Of a stretch of DNA of 64,000 nt, positions 25,011 to 33,669 are shown one piece after another (position 1 is the first letter of the stretch; every line of letters begins with the position of its first letter). The notes beneath the pieces were generated by a model. The model did no database searches and had not been told where the DNA came from. It worked only from the letters and a program-made list of their open reading frames with translations. Source of the DNA: JBCCLJ01 sp039026915 (lineage in GTDB: Bacteria; Acidobacteriota; Thermoanaerobaculia; Multivoradales; Multivoraceae). A program made the translations under genes and the position numbers. The stretch spans positions 29,703 to 93,702 of the forward strand of contig JBCCLJ010000002.1 in NCBI GenBank assembly GCA_039026915.1. Direction: 5' to 3'.

Positions 25011-27101
25011 TCAGCCGCCGAAATCGAAGCCCGTGGGCAGAATCTCTTCGACGCTCGGGCGGCCGTCGTCCGTCTCGCCGAAGGTCACCAGCGATCCGGC
25101 CTCGAAGCGCAGCTGCGACAGCAGCCGAGCGTAGACCTGCTGGATTCCGATCTCGTCGATACGAACCGCGGTGACCTGTCCCTCGGTCGTCGCTGAGTCG
25201 ATCACCGTGCTGACGCCTGCCTGCAGCCTCTCCAGCTCCGTGGAAAAGAGCTGGCTGTGGGCTTCGACGGCTTGCGCTCGCTGGCCGACCTGAACCGTCG
25301 CACTGCGCGTGGTCTCTGCCAGATCGACAATGCGAGAGGCGATGACCCGTTGCAGATTGCGCTTGTTGATCTCCGCTTGATACACCTGCGCCCGCGCCTG
25401 CAGCAGCTGGCCGCGACGCTGGCGGTTGCCGAAAGGCAACTCCCAGGAGAGAGAGATGGTGGCACTCGGTCCGGTCTGACGTCCGAAGATCGCGTTCTCG
25501 AAGCCGTCGGCGTAGTTGGCGTCCTCGTGGAAGCCGCTGTAGCCAAACGTGAAGTTGAGATCGAGTCGACGTCGTAGCTCGAGGAAGGCCGCCTCGGAGA
25601 GAATCTCCGCGGAGCGCTCACGCGCCTCGGCTGCACGCAGGTCGAAACGCCGGCGAAAGCCGTCGCCGATGAACTCTTCGATCTCGGAGATCGCGAAGTC
25701 GTCCGGAGCAATGGGGAACTCGTCGGTCGCCACCGGGAGGTCTTCCAGGTTGCGCGCGTCGGCGCCCATTGCAGCGAGCAGAGCCAGCTGAGCCTGGAGC
25801 ACCTGCCGTTCGGCCGAGACCAAGCTCGACTGCGTGTTCGCAAGATTCGCCTGCGAGCGCACGAGCTCGACACCGGGAAGCTCATCCGCGTCGATCAGCT
25901 CACGGTTGAGGTCGAGCAGCCGCTGCTGACGAGCCACGGACTGCTGCAGCAGCTCCTGCGTCTGCTGCGCTGCCACCAGATCCCAGTAGGCCAACGCCGT
26001 CCGCAGAGCCGCCTCGGCAATCGTGTGCCGCAGCTCGTTGGTCGTCGCCTCGAGGTTCTCCTTGCTCGCCTCTTCCGCCGCGGTCACCTGCGTGCGCCCA
26101 CCGCCGCGCAGAATCGGCACATCGAGCGACACGCCCCAGAGGAAGCGGTAGGTGTTGACGACGCCCTGACCACCGAAGAGCGGCGAGAACTGCTTGTTGG
26201 AGAAGTTCGTCTCCCGCGCTTCCAGCGACAGCAAAGGTGTAACCACCAGGCCGTCGCGAAAGGGAATCGAGTAGCCGGTCGTCAGCGAGAAGATCGTCGC
26301 CTCGTTATCGCGCGGCGTGTCACCGAGCCGATCGAACTGCGCTCTGAGCTCCGGAATGACGAAGTTGAGGGTGTCGATCGTGCGCTGAATGTCCTTGACG
26401 ACGGCAGGCTCGACCTCGTTGGCGAAGGTCGCATCGATCAACCCCTTGGTCGAGTCGTCGAGATCGTCACTGTCTCCGAGGAGATCGAAGAGATCGAACA
26501 GGGTGTCGCGCGCGACGCGCTCACCGTTGTTGTCACAGTTGAGCTCGACGGAATCGCCGTTGGCGTCGTTGATGACCAGCGTGCCGCTGATCACCTCACA
26601 GTTGGCCAGCGCCAGGTTCGTGTCGGGATCCCTCGCCTGCTCCTCCAGCTGTCGCGCCAGCCGATTGGCAACGCGCCCCAGCTCGATCGAGGACTGCTCG
26701 AAGGTGTTCCTCTGGCGCTGCAGCGGCTGCCGATCACCCGTCGTCAGCTCGCCCTGATTCCGCTCCAGCGACGGTTGAAAGAGAAAGACATCGTCGAACT
26801 GACCCGTGGCGGAGAGTGCTCCGCCGCGGTCGAGCAGAACCGCCTGCTGGGTCAGCGCAATCGACGGGTCGTTGGCCACCGCGAGACGCACTGCTTCCTG
26901 CAGGGTCAGAGGGCCGCCGGCCGCCGCCGGAGGTGCGAAGGTGAAGAGCTTGCTGGCGTCGATCTCCATGCGCTCCTGAAGGACCGAGCGGACCTCGGAG
27001 GCGGATCCCGGAATGGCCGCGAACCCACCCGCCACGAGGACGAGCCAGAACGCCGTGCCGCTCAAGAGCGACCGGTGAGCGGAAACTCTCGTATGCATCA
27101 T
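25011..27101 (-). CDS. TolC-like outer-membrane efflux protein (copy 1), long form
   Basis: I place the start at the ATG at 27101, behind GGAGGCCAACG and 13 bp after the upstream stop. The product is 696 residues, well above the usual 430-490 for TolC. A signal peptide (LVLVAGGFAAIPGSASE) is followed by the first half of the family repeat (LTLQEAVRLAVANDPSIALT). An insertion of about 200 residues containing two Cys (NCEVISGTL, LNCDNNGE) follows. The strand-helix core (PILRGGGRTQV, ALAYWDLVAAQQTQELL) and the second repeat complete it. It should form the outer-membrane duct of the peptide export machine. The inserted region may be a surface or periplasmic collar specific to this system. Confidence 0.88.
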   Translation of the reverse strand: MMHTRVSAHRSLLSGTAFWLVLVAGGFAAIPGSASEVRSVLQERMEIDASKLFTFAPPAAAGGPLTLQEAVRLAVANDPSIALTQQAVLLDRGGALSATGQFDDVFLFQPSLERNQGELTTGDRQPLQRQRNTFEQSSIELGRVANRLARQLEEQARDPDTNLALANCEVISGTLVINDANGDSVELNCDNNGERVARDTLFDLFDLLGDSDDLDDSTKGLIDATFANEVEPAVVKDIQRTIDTLNFVIPELRAQFDRLGDTPRDNEATIFSLTTGYSIPFRDGLVVTPLLSLEARETNFSNKQFSPLFGGQGVVNTYRFLWGVSLDVPILRGGGRTQVTAAEEASKENLEATTNELRHTIAEAALRTALAYWDLVAAQQTQELLQQSVARQQRLLDLNRELIDADELPGVELVRSQANLANTQSSLVSAERQVLQAQLALLAAMGADARNLEDLPVATDEFPIAPDDFAISEIEEFIGDGFRRRFDLRAAEARERSAEILSEAAFLELRRRLDLNFTFGYSGFHEDANYADGFENAIFGRQTGPSATISLSWELPFGNRQRRGQLLQARAQVYQAEINKRNLQRVIASRIVDLAETTRSATVQVGQRAQAVEAHSQLFSTELERLQAGVSTVIDSATTEGQVTAVRIDEIGIQQVYARLLSQLRFEAGSLVTFGETDDGRPSVEEILPTGFDFGG

Positions 27102-27114
27102 CGTTGGCCTCCGA

Positions 27115-29070
27115 TCAGCGATCACTCGGAGGCGTGGTCAGATCTTCGCTCCTCACCACGCTCTCTTCAGCGTCGTGACGGACCAGAGTGCCGCTCTCGA
27201 AGCGCAGCTGCGCGATGAAGCTCGCCACCTGCTGCTCTGCCGAGATCACGGAGAGCCTCTGGTTGGTCCACTGCTGCTCCGTGAGGATCAGGTCGATCAC
27301 CGTGGAGAGACCGGCTCGCAGCTTCTCCAGCTCGTTCTCGTAGGTCTCCTGGAAGAAGCCGACCGACTCGCGAGCGAGTCGGAGCTGTTCCGCCGTGTCT
27401 TCGAGAGAGCCGAAGGCGGTGAGGACCTGGGAGCGGATCGTACGACCGAGGTCGGTCGCCGCGATGTTGGCTTGGCGCGCAAACGCTTGAGCCTGCATCA
27501 ACTGGCCGCGGCGGACACGGTTGCCGAGGGGCTTCTCGTAGTCGAACGAGATGCCGGCACTCGGACCGACCCAGCGGTCGAGGATCGACTCGCGGATGCC
27601 GTTCTCGAAGCCGTTCTCCTCGCCGAGTGCCGAGTAGGACCAGCGGAAGTTCATGTCGAGGCGCGGACGCAGTTCGATGATGGCGGCCTTGACCAGGACC
27701 AGCCCCGACTCCTCGAGCTGACGAGCCGAGCGGTAGTCGTAGCGGCGCTCCTCGGCCTTGGCGACCAGCGAATCGATCGTCACGTCGTCGAGCAGGGCGG
27801 CCTCCAGCTCCGGGAAGCCGTCGGCAGCGAAGGGAGCCTCGTCGTCGTTCTCGACCTCGAGGCCGATGACGCGAGAGAGGTCGTACCTTGCCGACAGAAG
27901 CTCCTGCTCGGCAGCCTCGAGACGAGCCTCCGCATCGAGCACTCGAGCGTCGATCCGGGGCTGTTCGATGCCGGGGAGCTCATCGGCCTCGATCAGCTCG
28001 CGGCTGAGCTCCGCGATCTGGCTCTGCAGCTCGAGCGAGCGCTTGAAGATGTCCAGGCGATCCTGAGCAGCAACGAGACGCCAGTAAGCGACCAGCGCCT
28101 GTACGACGGTCACCGTCGACTGGTGCTGGAGCGCTGCGACGCTCGCGTCGTAGTCGATCTGCGCCGACTGTTCCTGAGCACCTGCGGCTGCGTCGATGCC
28201 GCGACCCCGGAGAATCGGAACGTCGAGCTCGAAGCCGAGCTCGCCGCGAAAGACGTCGGCCAGACCGCGGCCACCGAGCTCGCTGTCCTTGGGCTTGTCT
28301 TTGTAGTTCAGGCCTTCCCAGGAGAACGAACCGATCGGCGTGAGCGTCAGGCCGTTGCGGTAGGGAATCGCGAGGCGGAAGAGTGCCGATGCCTGGTACT
28401 GCTCGTTGACCGTCGGCACCTCGCCCAGCTTCCTGAGCTGCGACTCGGCCGTCAGCCCAGCGTCGCGCAGGCTGCCCAGCGTTTCGTTGAGCGCTCCCGT
28501 TCGACGGTTGATGGCGTCGACGAAGAGCGCGTTGAGCTCCTCGGTCGCGACTCCGGTGTCTGCCAGCGTCTGAATCAGCTGCAGCGTCGCCTGGAACTGC
28601 GGGTCACGGATGGTGTCGTCAGCGAGATCGAGCTCCAGCAGGTTCCCCTGCCGACGCAGATCGGCCAGGAGTTCGAGCTCGTCCTCGATCTCCTTCGACG
28701 ACTTCGTGATGTTGTCGATGTTCTTCTGCAGCTGGTCTCGCTGATCTTGCAGACCTTCACGCTCCAGCTGGCCAATCTCCTCTTGCGAGTAGAAGGCGCT
28801 GAATTCACCGATCAACACACGATCGAAAGCACCGGTTGCCGAAAGAGACGCGCCCTCGCGTGCGAGCACGAGTGTCTCCTGCAACTTCAGATTTGGGTCG
28901 TTCGCCAGAGCGATCTCGACCGCTTCGATGAGGGTGATCCTCTCCCCCGACCACTTCGGTGGCGAGTAGGACCAATCTCCTGCGTTTGCCTCTGTCTCAG
29001 CGCCTGAAGCGAAAGCTCCTAGAGCGCCGAATACCCCCATGGCAAACAGGACAACGAATCGTTTTCCCAT
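27115..29070 (-). CDS. TolC-like outer-membrane efflux protein (copy 2), long form
   Basis: The 651-residue protein starts at 29070 behind TGAGGAGTGGTGCGCA. A signal peptide (VLFAMGVFGALGAFASGAE) precedes the TolC repeat blocks (ITLIEAVEIALANDPNLKL; PILRGRGIDAAAG; LVAYWRLVAAQDRLDIF). Like copy 1 it carries a long insert after the first helix. Here the insert is coiled (DQRDQLQKNIDNITKSSKEI) and has no Cys pair. It is the first gene of the export operon and has its own promoter at 29131-29159. Two different TolC proteins with two HlyD adaptors suggest either two assembled machines or a hetero-oligomeric duct. Confidence 0.88.
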   Translation of the reverse strand: MGKRFVVLFAMGVFGALGAFASGAETEANAGDWSYSPPKWSGERITLIEAVEIALANDPNLKLQETLVLAREGASLSATGAFDRVLIGEFSAFYSQEEIGQLEREGLQDQRDQLQKNIDNITKSSKEIEDELELLADLRRQGNLLELDLADDTIRDPQFQATLQLIQTLADTGVATEELNALFVDAINRRTGALNETLGSLRDAGLTAESQLRKLGEVPTVNEQYQASALFRLAIPYRNGLTLTPIGSFSWEGLNYKDKPKDSELGGRGLADVFRGELGFELDVPILRGRGIDAAAGAQEQSAQIDYDASVAALQHQSTVTVVQALVAYWRLVAAQDRLDIFKRSLELQSQIAELSRELIEADELPGIEQPRIDARVLDAEARLEAAEQELLSARYDLSRVIGLEVENDDEAPFAADGFPELEAALLDDVTIDSLVAKAEERRYDYRSARQLEESGLVLVKAAIIELRPRLDMNFRWSYSALGEENGFENGIRESILDRWVGPSAGISFDYEKPLGNRVRRGQLMQAQAFARQANIAATDLGRTIRSQVLTAFGSLEDTAEQLRLARESVGFFQETYENELEKLRAGLSTVIDLILTEQQWTNQRLSVISAEQQVASFIAQLRFESGTLVRHDAEESVVRSEDLTTPPSDR

Positions 29071-29130
29071 TGCGCACCACTCCTCAGTATGGGCAGATTG
29101 ACGCGGAAACCGTACAAACTGTGGTCCGCG

Positions 29131-29159
29131 ATGCTACGACCCGCCCTATTTCGTGTCAA
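29131..29159 (-). promoter_or_regulatory. Sigma-70-type promoter of the export operon
   Basis: On the minus strand a perfect TTGACA (29159-29154) is followed after exactly 17 bp by TAGCAT (29136-29131). The expected start near 29124 leaves a leader of about 54 nt to the ATG at 29070. It gives the TolC/HlyD/ABC genes transcription independent of the precursor promoter. Confidence 0.7.
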
Positions 29160-29238
29160 GAAAGCGAGGCCCGAGGGCACTCCCCCGGAACCGGCGCTTC
29201 CATCTGTCATTTCCCTCAAAACAAAGTGTTTGTAGCCC

Positions 29239-32200
29239 TCAGGCCAAGCTCGCCGGATCGTCCGGCAGCTGCTTCTCCGAGCCGCGTGTCTCACCGAAGA
29301 AGACCGACCACGGTTTGAACCATTTGTTCGCGAAGCGGATCATCCCCTGGTGCCTCAGAGGAGTGGCGTACATCGCCGTCTCGATGCCCTCGCCTTCGAG
29401 CCGCGAGAACGATTCGCAATAGAGCGGCAGGATGCGCGCCATGCGGCTGAGGTCCTTGCGCATGTAGCTGCAGGTGTAGCGCAGGACCGTCGGTTCGAGA
29501 CGGTGAGCGATGACCCAGCCGACGACGACGCCCCTGTAGCGCATGCCGACGCTGGTCGCCTCGTCGAAGCCGTGCTCGTCGTGCTTCCAAGGCAGCAGGT
29601 CTTCGGCGATCCAGGGCGACTCCGCGTGACTCGTCTGAAGAGTCTCGCGCTCTTCGGGCTTGAGGTCCTTCCAGTCGAAGACCTCGTAGTGCGTGCGAGG
29701 TCGGCTGAACTTCTCGAGCCAGGGAGCCGGCTTGAGCGACTCCGGCGTGAATCGGACCGTGATCATTCGCCCTTCGGGCTCGGACCAGCCACGTCCTGCC
29801 AGGATGCGCTCCACCCAGGGAATCGCGGGCTTCCCCGTCATGTACACCGCCCGAATCGAGGCGAAGCCGTTGTTGCAGACGATGCGCTCTACCGAAGCCA
29901 CCAGCCGCGTCCCGACTCCTTGCCTTCGGTACGGCTCCTTGACGAGAACGGAAAGCAGCTCCGGGCCGCGGTGCGACTCCGGATCGAGTGGAATCTCACC
30001 CAGGCTCATACCGACGAGCTGATCGCCAGCGAAGGCGCCGATCGCGAAAGGATAGACCTCGCGCGTGTCGTTTTCGTCGACGTGACGCGTCGTCGGCTCG
30101 AGCTCGAGCAGATGGCGGTACGCAGGAAACGTCATCGACGCGTGGCTCTTGGCCGTCGCAGCGTCGAGCGCGCGGTACTGGATCCCCTCGTCTGTCACGG
30201 TCCTCGATGTCCCCCTTGAGCCGACGCTCGACGATTCTTCTCTCGAAGAGCCCACGGAGCGCGCCTCGTCCTCAGCATATCGCTTCGCGCGAAAAGCCAG
30301 AACCGAAGGCAGCCTCCGAGGCTGAGCCAGGCGCAGCAGCTGGTACGCCACGCCCGACAGGCCCCGAAAGAAACCGGGAGGCTGGGCCTTGGGCGAGGTC
30401 GAATCCTCGCTCAGCATGAAGTGGCCTTGGAGCTGCGCCCGCTTGGTGACCAGCGCCGCTCGAGCTCGGGCGCCGTCGAGCCATTGCTGACGAGAGGTCG
30501 ACTCTCCGCAGACGTCCAGAATCTCGGCTCGACCGAGATTCCCGCAACAGAGATGGTCGATCGGTGCCAGGTCCGCCCGCTGCACGGCCTCGACTCCGCG
30601 CGCGAGATCGTCTTCGAGCCAGTCGCGAGGCTCGAGTCCCTCGTCGAGCAGAAGCGCTCTCGAGAGTGCAATCCCGGCCCCTCCCTGACACCAGGCGGTC
30701 ATGAACACGGGCTCGGGGGAGCGACTGGCCTCGAGCTTCCAGTTGCGATGCGCTCGGTCGTAGCGTGAGTGTTCGAACCAAGCGGCACGCTCCGCCGCCG
30801 CCAGGAAGCTCTTGTCTCCGCTCGCGATTCCGAGCCGCGTCAAAGCGACGGCGATCCCTCCGGCACCGTGAACGAAACCGGTCGTCAGGGTGCCGCCGAC
30901 GCGCCAGGCCAGGCCGGAATCCGAAGGCTCGCCGCCGGACGGCGGCACGGATTCAGCCGACGCCAGCAGATGTCGGCCGCACTGCGAAGCGAGGTCCAAC
31001 CAGCGCGTCTCGGCAGACGCTTCGTACAGCGCCAGAAGTGCCACGACGGCCCCGGCAGCGCCCCCTTCCAAATCGAAACTGTCGTCGCCAGCGATGAGGT
31101 CCTCGGTGATCCTCTCCGTCGCCTCCTTCGCGAGCGCGAGTCCCGCGGCATCGCCCAGAAGCTCCGCCAGGAGGACACCGCCGAAGACGATCGAGCCGAC
31201 GCCGTTGAGTGCTCCGAGACGCTCGATCTCCACGTGGGGCAAAGCCTGCCGAGCCTCCGCGATGCGTTCGCCGGCACGGACCCTCGCGGCGGCGTCGAAA
31301 GGCGCGGAGGCGGCGAGCGCCACGGCGACGCCGAGCGTTCCACTGTAGAGAGCGATCTCGTCCAGCGATTCCGGAGGGCGCATGCCCTGCAGCTGGTCGG
31401 CGACACGGGCAAATCGGACGCCTTCTGCAACCAACTGCTCGACCGGCGCCAGCTCGGTGAGCCGGCTGATGTCGATGCTCTCGGGCACGACGCTGAGATC
31501 CAAACGGGGCGGAGCGTCGAGAGCGAGATCGAAGAGCCTCAGCTGCGTTTCGAGATGCGCCGGCGACAGCTCGCCGATGCGTTCGCGCACGACCTCGAGT
31601 CCGGACTTGACCAGATGGCCTTCGACCGCGACGCCCTCCCGGCTGCGCACCGTCGTCGACTCCACGGGAGCGGTGAAGTACGGAACGTCGAGCCGCTCGA
31701 GCGACTCTCGCTCCTCAGCGACCAGCGGCCAGAGCGCCGGCTGACTGCCCTGGCGAGCAAGAGGCTCGAAGGCACGGTTCAGTGCGTCGACCAGGAATCC
31801 TCGACGCAGGCCGTCGCGCTGGTACTCCGGCGTCGCCAGCCGGTACTGGAGCGCCCCGTAGAGATAGGTGGGCCGGAGAACGAGACGCGTCGGCATGCCC
31901 TCGAGCGCAGCCAGCGGACCCGCCAGCAGCTCGTCGCGACGCGCGAGCAGAAAGCGGTAGCACTCTTCGAACCCTGCTTTCATCTCGGCCTTGAAGTCGG
32001 CCGGATCGAGAGCAGAGCCGTCCAGCCAGAGGACGTTGTCTCCCGGCTCGGCAAAGGCCTCTTCGTAGACGGGCCGCATACCCGGCTCGTCCGTCTGCAC
32101 CCAACGACGCTTCTTCGACGTCGACAGATAGCCGCCGCGGCCGCAAAGACCGCCGACGTCACAGACCTCACCCGCGGCGTCAATCTGATGGAAGCTCAGA

Positions 32201-33462
32201 AGGCCGGTCGAAAGGAAGGACTTCTGGAGGACATCGCGCCCCCCCGCCAGAGCATCGACCGGCTGAAAGAAGGCCTCGCCGTCGATCAGCACGGGGCCGC
32301 TCGGCCCGGGAAGCGCGTTCTCGTTGTGCAGGTCCGAAGCCGAGACCAAGTAAGAGAGCGCGAGCGTGGCGCCGGCGCCTCGAAAGTAGCGTTCGGCCTC
32401 CGCAAGGTCGGCGGGCTGCCAGTGCTCCACCCACTCGATCCAGCCGTAGCCGTCGCGCTGGAGCACGGCGGGAGCCGAAGGGCAGGTACCGAGACCCTCT
32501 TCCGTGAGCCAGCTCAGAAGACCGTGCCAGGCCGCCTCCAGGCCCGTGTCGCGAGGTTTGTAGGCGAGCCGGACGCCTCCCGAGAGGCGTACATCGACCA
32601 CCTGCCGTCCGCCGGCGTGCCGGTCCGAGAGTCCGAGCCCCAGCGCCACGATCTCGTCGCCGGTCTCCCCGAACTTCGCGCCGAGCGCATCGAGATCTCC
32701 TTGTAGACGCCCGAGCCACTCGATGTGCGAGGCCTGCCAGGAGGTCGCCAACTCGACGACCTGACGCGCCAGGACGGGATAGGTCTCGAACAGAGGCTTC
32801 AGCTGCTGGTCGAGCAATCCGGCCATGAGATCGATCGGCGACTCGGTCGCCAGAGGCGTCTGCAGGAGCTCGTAGACCGCCATCGCTCCGACCGACGAGA
32901 GCGCTCTGAGCAGTTGACTCTGCAACGTGCCGCGCGCCGCGCCTGAGAGCGATACGGGAGACGACTCCAACGCCTGCGACGCCCAGCGCACGACGGGCAC
33001 CCAGAGCTGGAAGAAGGGTGGCGGTTCTTCGGGCAGGAGATCAGCTTCCGGCAGAGCTCCCGAGCGCAGCTCCTCGGCTACCACAGCACACTCGGAGAGC
33101 GCTTCCTCCAAAGGGAGCGACCAGGAACGCTCGACCTCCAGCGGCCGGCTCGCCAGGCGGGCCGAGGCGGTCGCACGGTCGAGGCCGTCCCAGGCGAGTC
33201 GCGCGTCGAGCAGCGAGGCGCCGCCGCCCGGGAAGAGTCGCTCCTGCCAATCCGCCAGCAGGTCTTCAGCCGAGCCCTCTCCGACCGAATCACCGGACTC
33301 GGCACGGAGAACCTCGAACAGCCCCAGAGCAGAGGCCTCGAGCCGGCGGTATGTCTGAGGATCCCAGGTCATCGAATGCAGCGAGTCGGCGAGTGGAAGA
33401 CAGAGAGAGGGCGCGGCGGTCTGCGTCGAGGCAGACATCACGGCCGGCCGATCATCCCCCAT
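29239..33462 (-). CDS. lanM: Class II lanthipeptide synthetase (LanM) fused to a C-terminal GNAT region
   Basis: The start at 33462 follows GGGAGAGAGAAA; the protein is 1407 residues. The dehydratase (about 140-590) keeps the kinase-type residues YKPR (301-304), DLHNEN (377-382) and LIDGE (392-396). It also keeps the elimination residues Arg530/Thr532 (RPTYLY). The LanC-like cyclase (about 690-1050) has VHG (864-866), Cys925 (WCQGG) and Cys972-Cys973 (CCGN). This is a three-Cys zinc site like that of ProcM-type enzymes instead of Cys-Cys-His. After a Ser/Arg-rich linker, residues 1095-1395 form a GNAT region with the acetyl/acyl-CoA loop RRQGVG (1179-1184) and a second, more degenerate GNAT-like half. 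It should install a thioether in the peptide at 33670 and may acylate it. Confidence 0.92.
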   Translation of the reverse strand: MGDDRPAVMSASTQTAAPSLCLPLADSLHSMTWDPQTYRRLEASALGLFEVLRAESGDSVGEGSAEDLLADWQERLFPGGGASLLDARLAWDGLDRATASARLASRPLEVERSWSLPLEEALSECAVVAEELRSGALPEADLLPEEPPPFFQLWVPVVRWASQALESSPVSLSGAARGTLQSQLLRALSSVGAMAVYELLQTPLATESPIDLMAGLLDQQLKPLFETYPVLARQVVELATSWQASHIEWLGRLQGDLDALGAKFGETGDEIVALGLGLSDRHAGGRQVVDVRLSGGVRLAYKPRDTGLEAAWHGLLSWLTEEGLGTCPSAPAVLQRDGYGWIEWVEHWQPADLAEAERYFRGAGATLALSYLVSASDLHNENALPGPSGPVLIDGEAFFQPVDALAGGRDVLQKSFLSTGLLSFHQIDAAGEVCDVGGLCGRGGYLSTSKKRRWVQTDEPGMRPVYEEAFAEPGDNVLWLDGSALDPADFKAEMKAGFEECYRFLLARRDELLAGPLAALEGMPTRLVLRPTYLYGALQYRLATPEYQRDGLRRGFLVDALNRAFEPLARQGSQPALWPLVAEERESLERLDVPYFTAPVESTTVRSREGVAVEGHLVKSGLEVVRERIGELSPAHLETQLRLFDLALDAPPRLDLSVVPESIDISRLTELAPVEQLVAEGVRFARVADQLQGMRPPESLDEIALYSGTLGVAVALAASAPFDAAARVRAGERIAEARQALPHVEIERLGALNGVGSIVFGGVLLAELLGDAAGLALAKEATERITEDLIAGDDSFDLEGGAAGAVVALLALYEASAETRWLDLASQCGRHLLASAESVPPSGGEPSDSGLAWRVGGTLTTGFVHGAGGIAVALTRLGIASGDKSFLAAAERAAWFEHSRYDRAHRNWKLEASRSPEPVFMTAWCQGGAGIALSRALLLDEGLEPRDWLEDDLARGVEAVQRADLAPIDHLCCGNLGRAEILDVCGESTSRQQWLDGARARAALVTKRAQLQGHFMLSEDSTSPKAQPPGFFRGLSGVAYQLLRLAQPRRLPSVLAFRAKRYAEDEARSVGSSREESSSVGSRGTSRTVTDEGIQYRALDAATAKSHASMTFPAYRHLLELEPTTRHVDENDTREVYPFAIGAFAGDQLVGMSLGEIPLDPESHRGPELLSVLVKEPYRRQGVGTRLVASVERIVCNNGFASIRAVYMTGKPAIPWVERILAGRGWSEPEGRMITVRFTPESLKPAPWLEKFSRPRTHYEVFDWKDLKPEERETLQTSHAESPWIAEDLLPWKHDEHGFDEATSVGMRYRGVVVGWVIAHRLEPTVLRYTCSYMRKDLSRMARILPLYCESFSRLEGEGIETAMYATPLRHQGMIRFANKWFKPWSVFFGETRGSEKQLPDDPASLA

Positions 33463-33496
33463 TTTCTCTCTCCCTTCACGAATGAAATACGCCAAC

Positions 33497-33513
33497 GACC
33501 TCTCAAAGAGGTC
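33497..33513. other. Short hairpin before the lanM ribosome site
   Basis: GACCTCT-CAA-AGAGGTC is a perfect 7-bp stem with a 3-nt loop between the attenuator terminator and lanM. It may protect or process the readthrough transcript. Confidence 0.3.
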
Positions 33514-33519
33514 ATCTTC

Positions 33520-33555
33520 GGGAAAACGAAAACAGCCGCCCCGGAGGGCGGCTGT
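33520..33555 (-). terminator. Intrinsic terminator / attenuator between precursor and lanM
   Basis: A 10-bp perfect stem (33532-33541 with 33546-33555, CGGA loop) is followed on the minus strand by a T-rich tract TTTCGTTTTCC. It lies 115 bp downstream of the precursor stop and 58 bp upstream of lanM. Such leaky terminators commonly give high precursor and low synthetase transcript levels in lanthipeptide operons. Confidence 0.75.
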
Positions 33556-33669
33556 CGTTGAGGCCGAAGCCTCGGGCGGCGTGAGCGGCGAGGTTGCGAT
33601 CGGTGGACCGGGCTGCGCCCGACCACGCTCGCGATGAGTTCTCGGCGCGCTCGCGCCTGGGGCGCTCGC

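Noticed and set aside
22626..29070. HlyD and TolC genes as an RND multidrug pump
   Set aside because: There is no RND inner-membrane pump; the partners are NHLM-type ABC proteins with a C39 peptidase, and the HlyD start is typical of the NHLM family.
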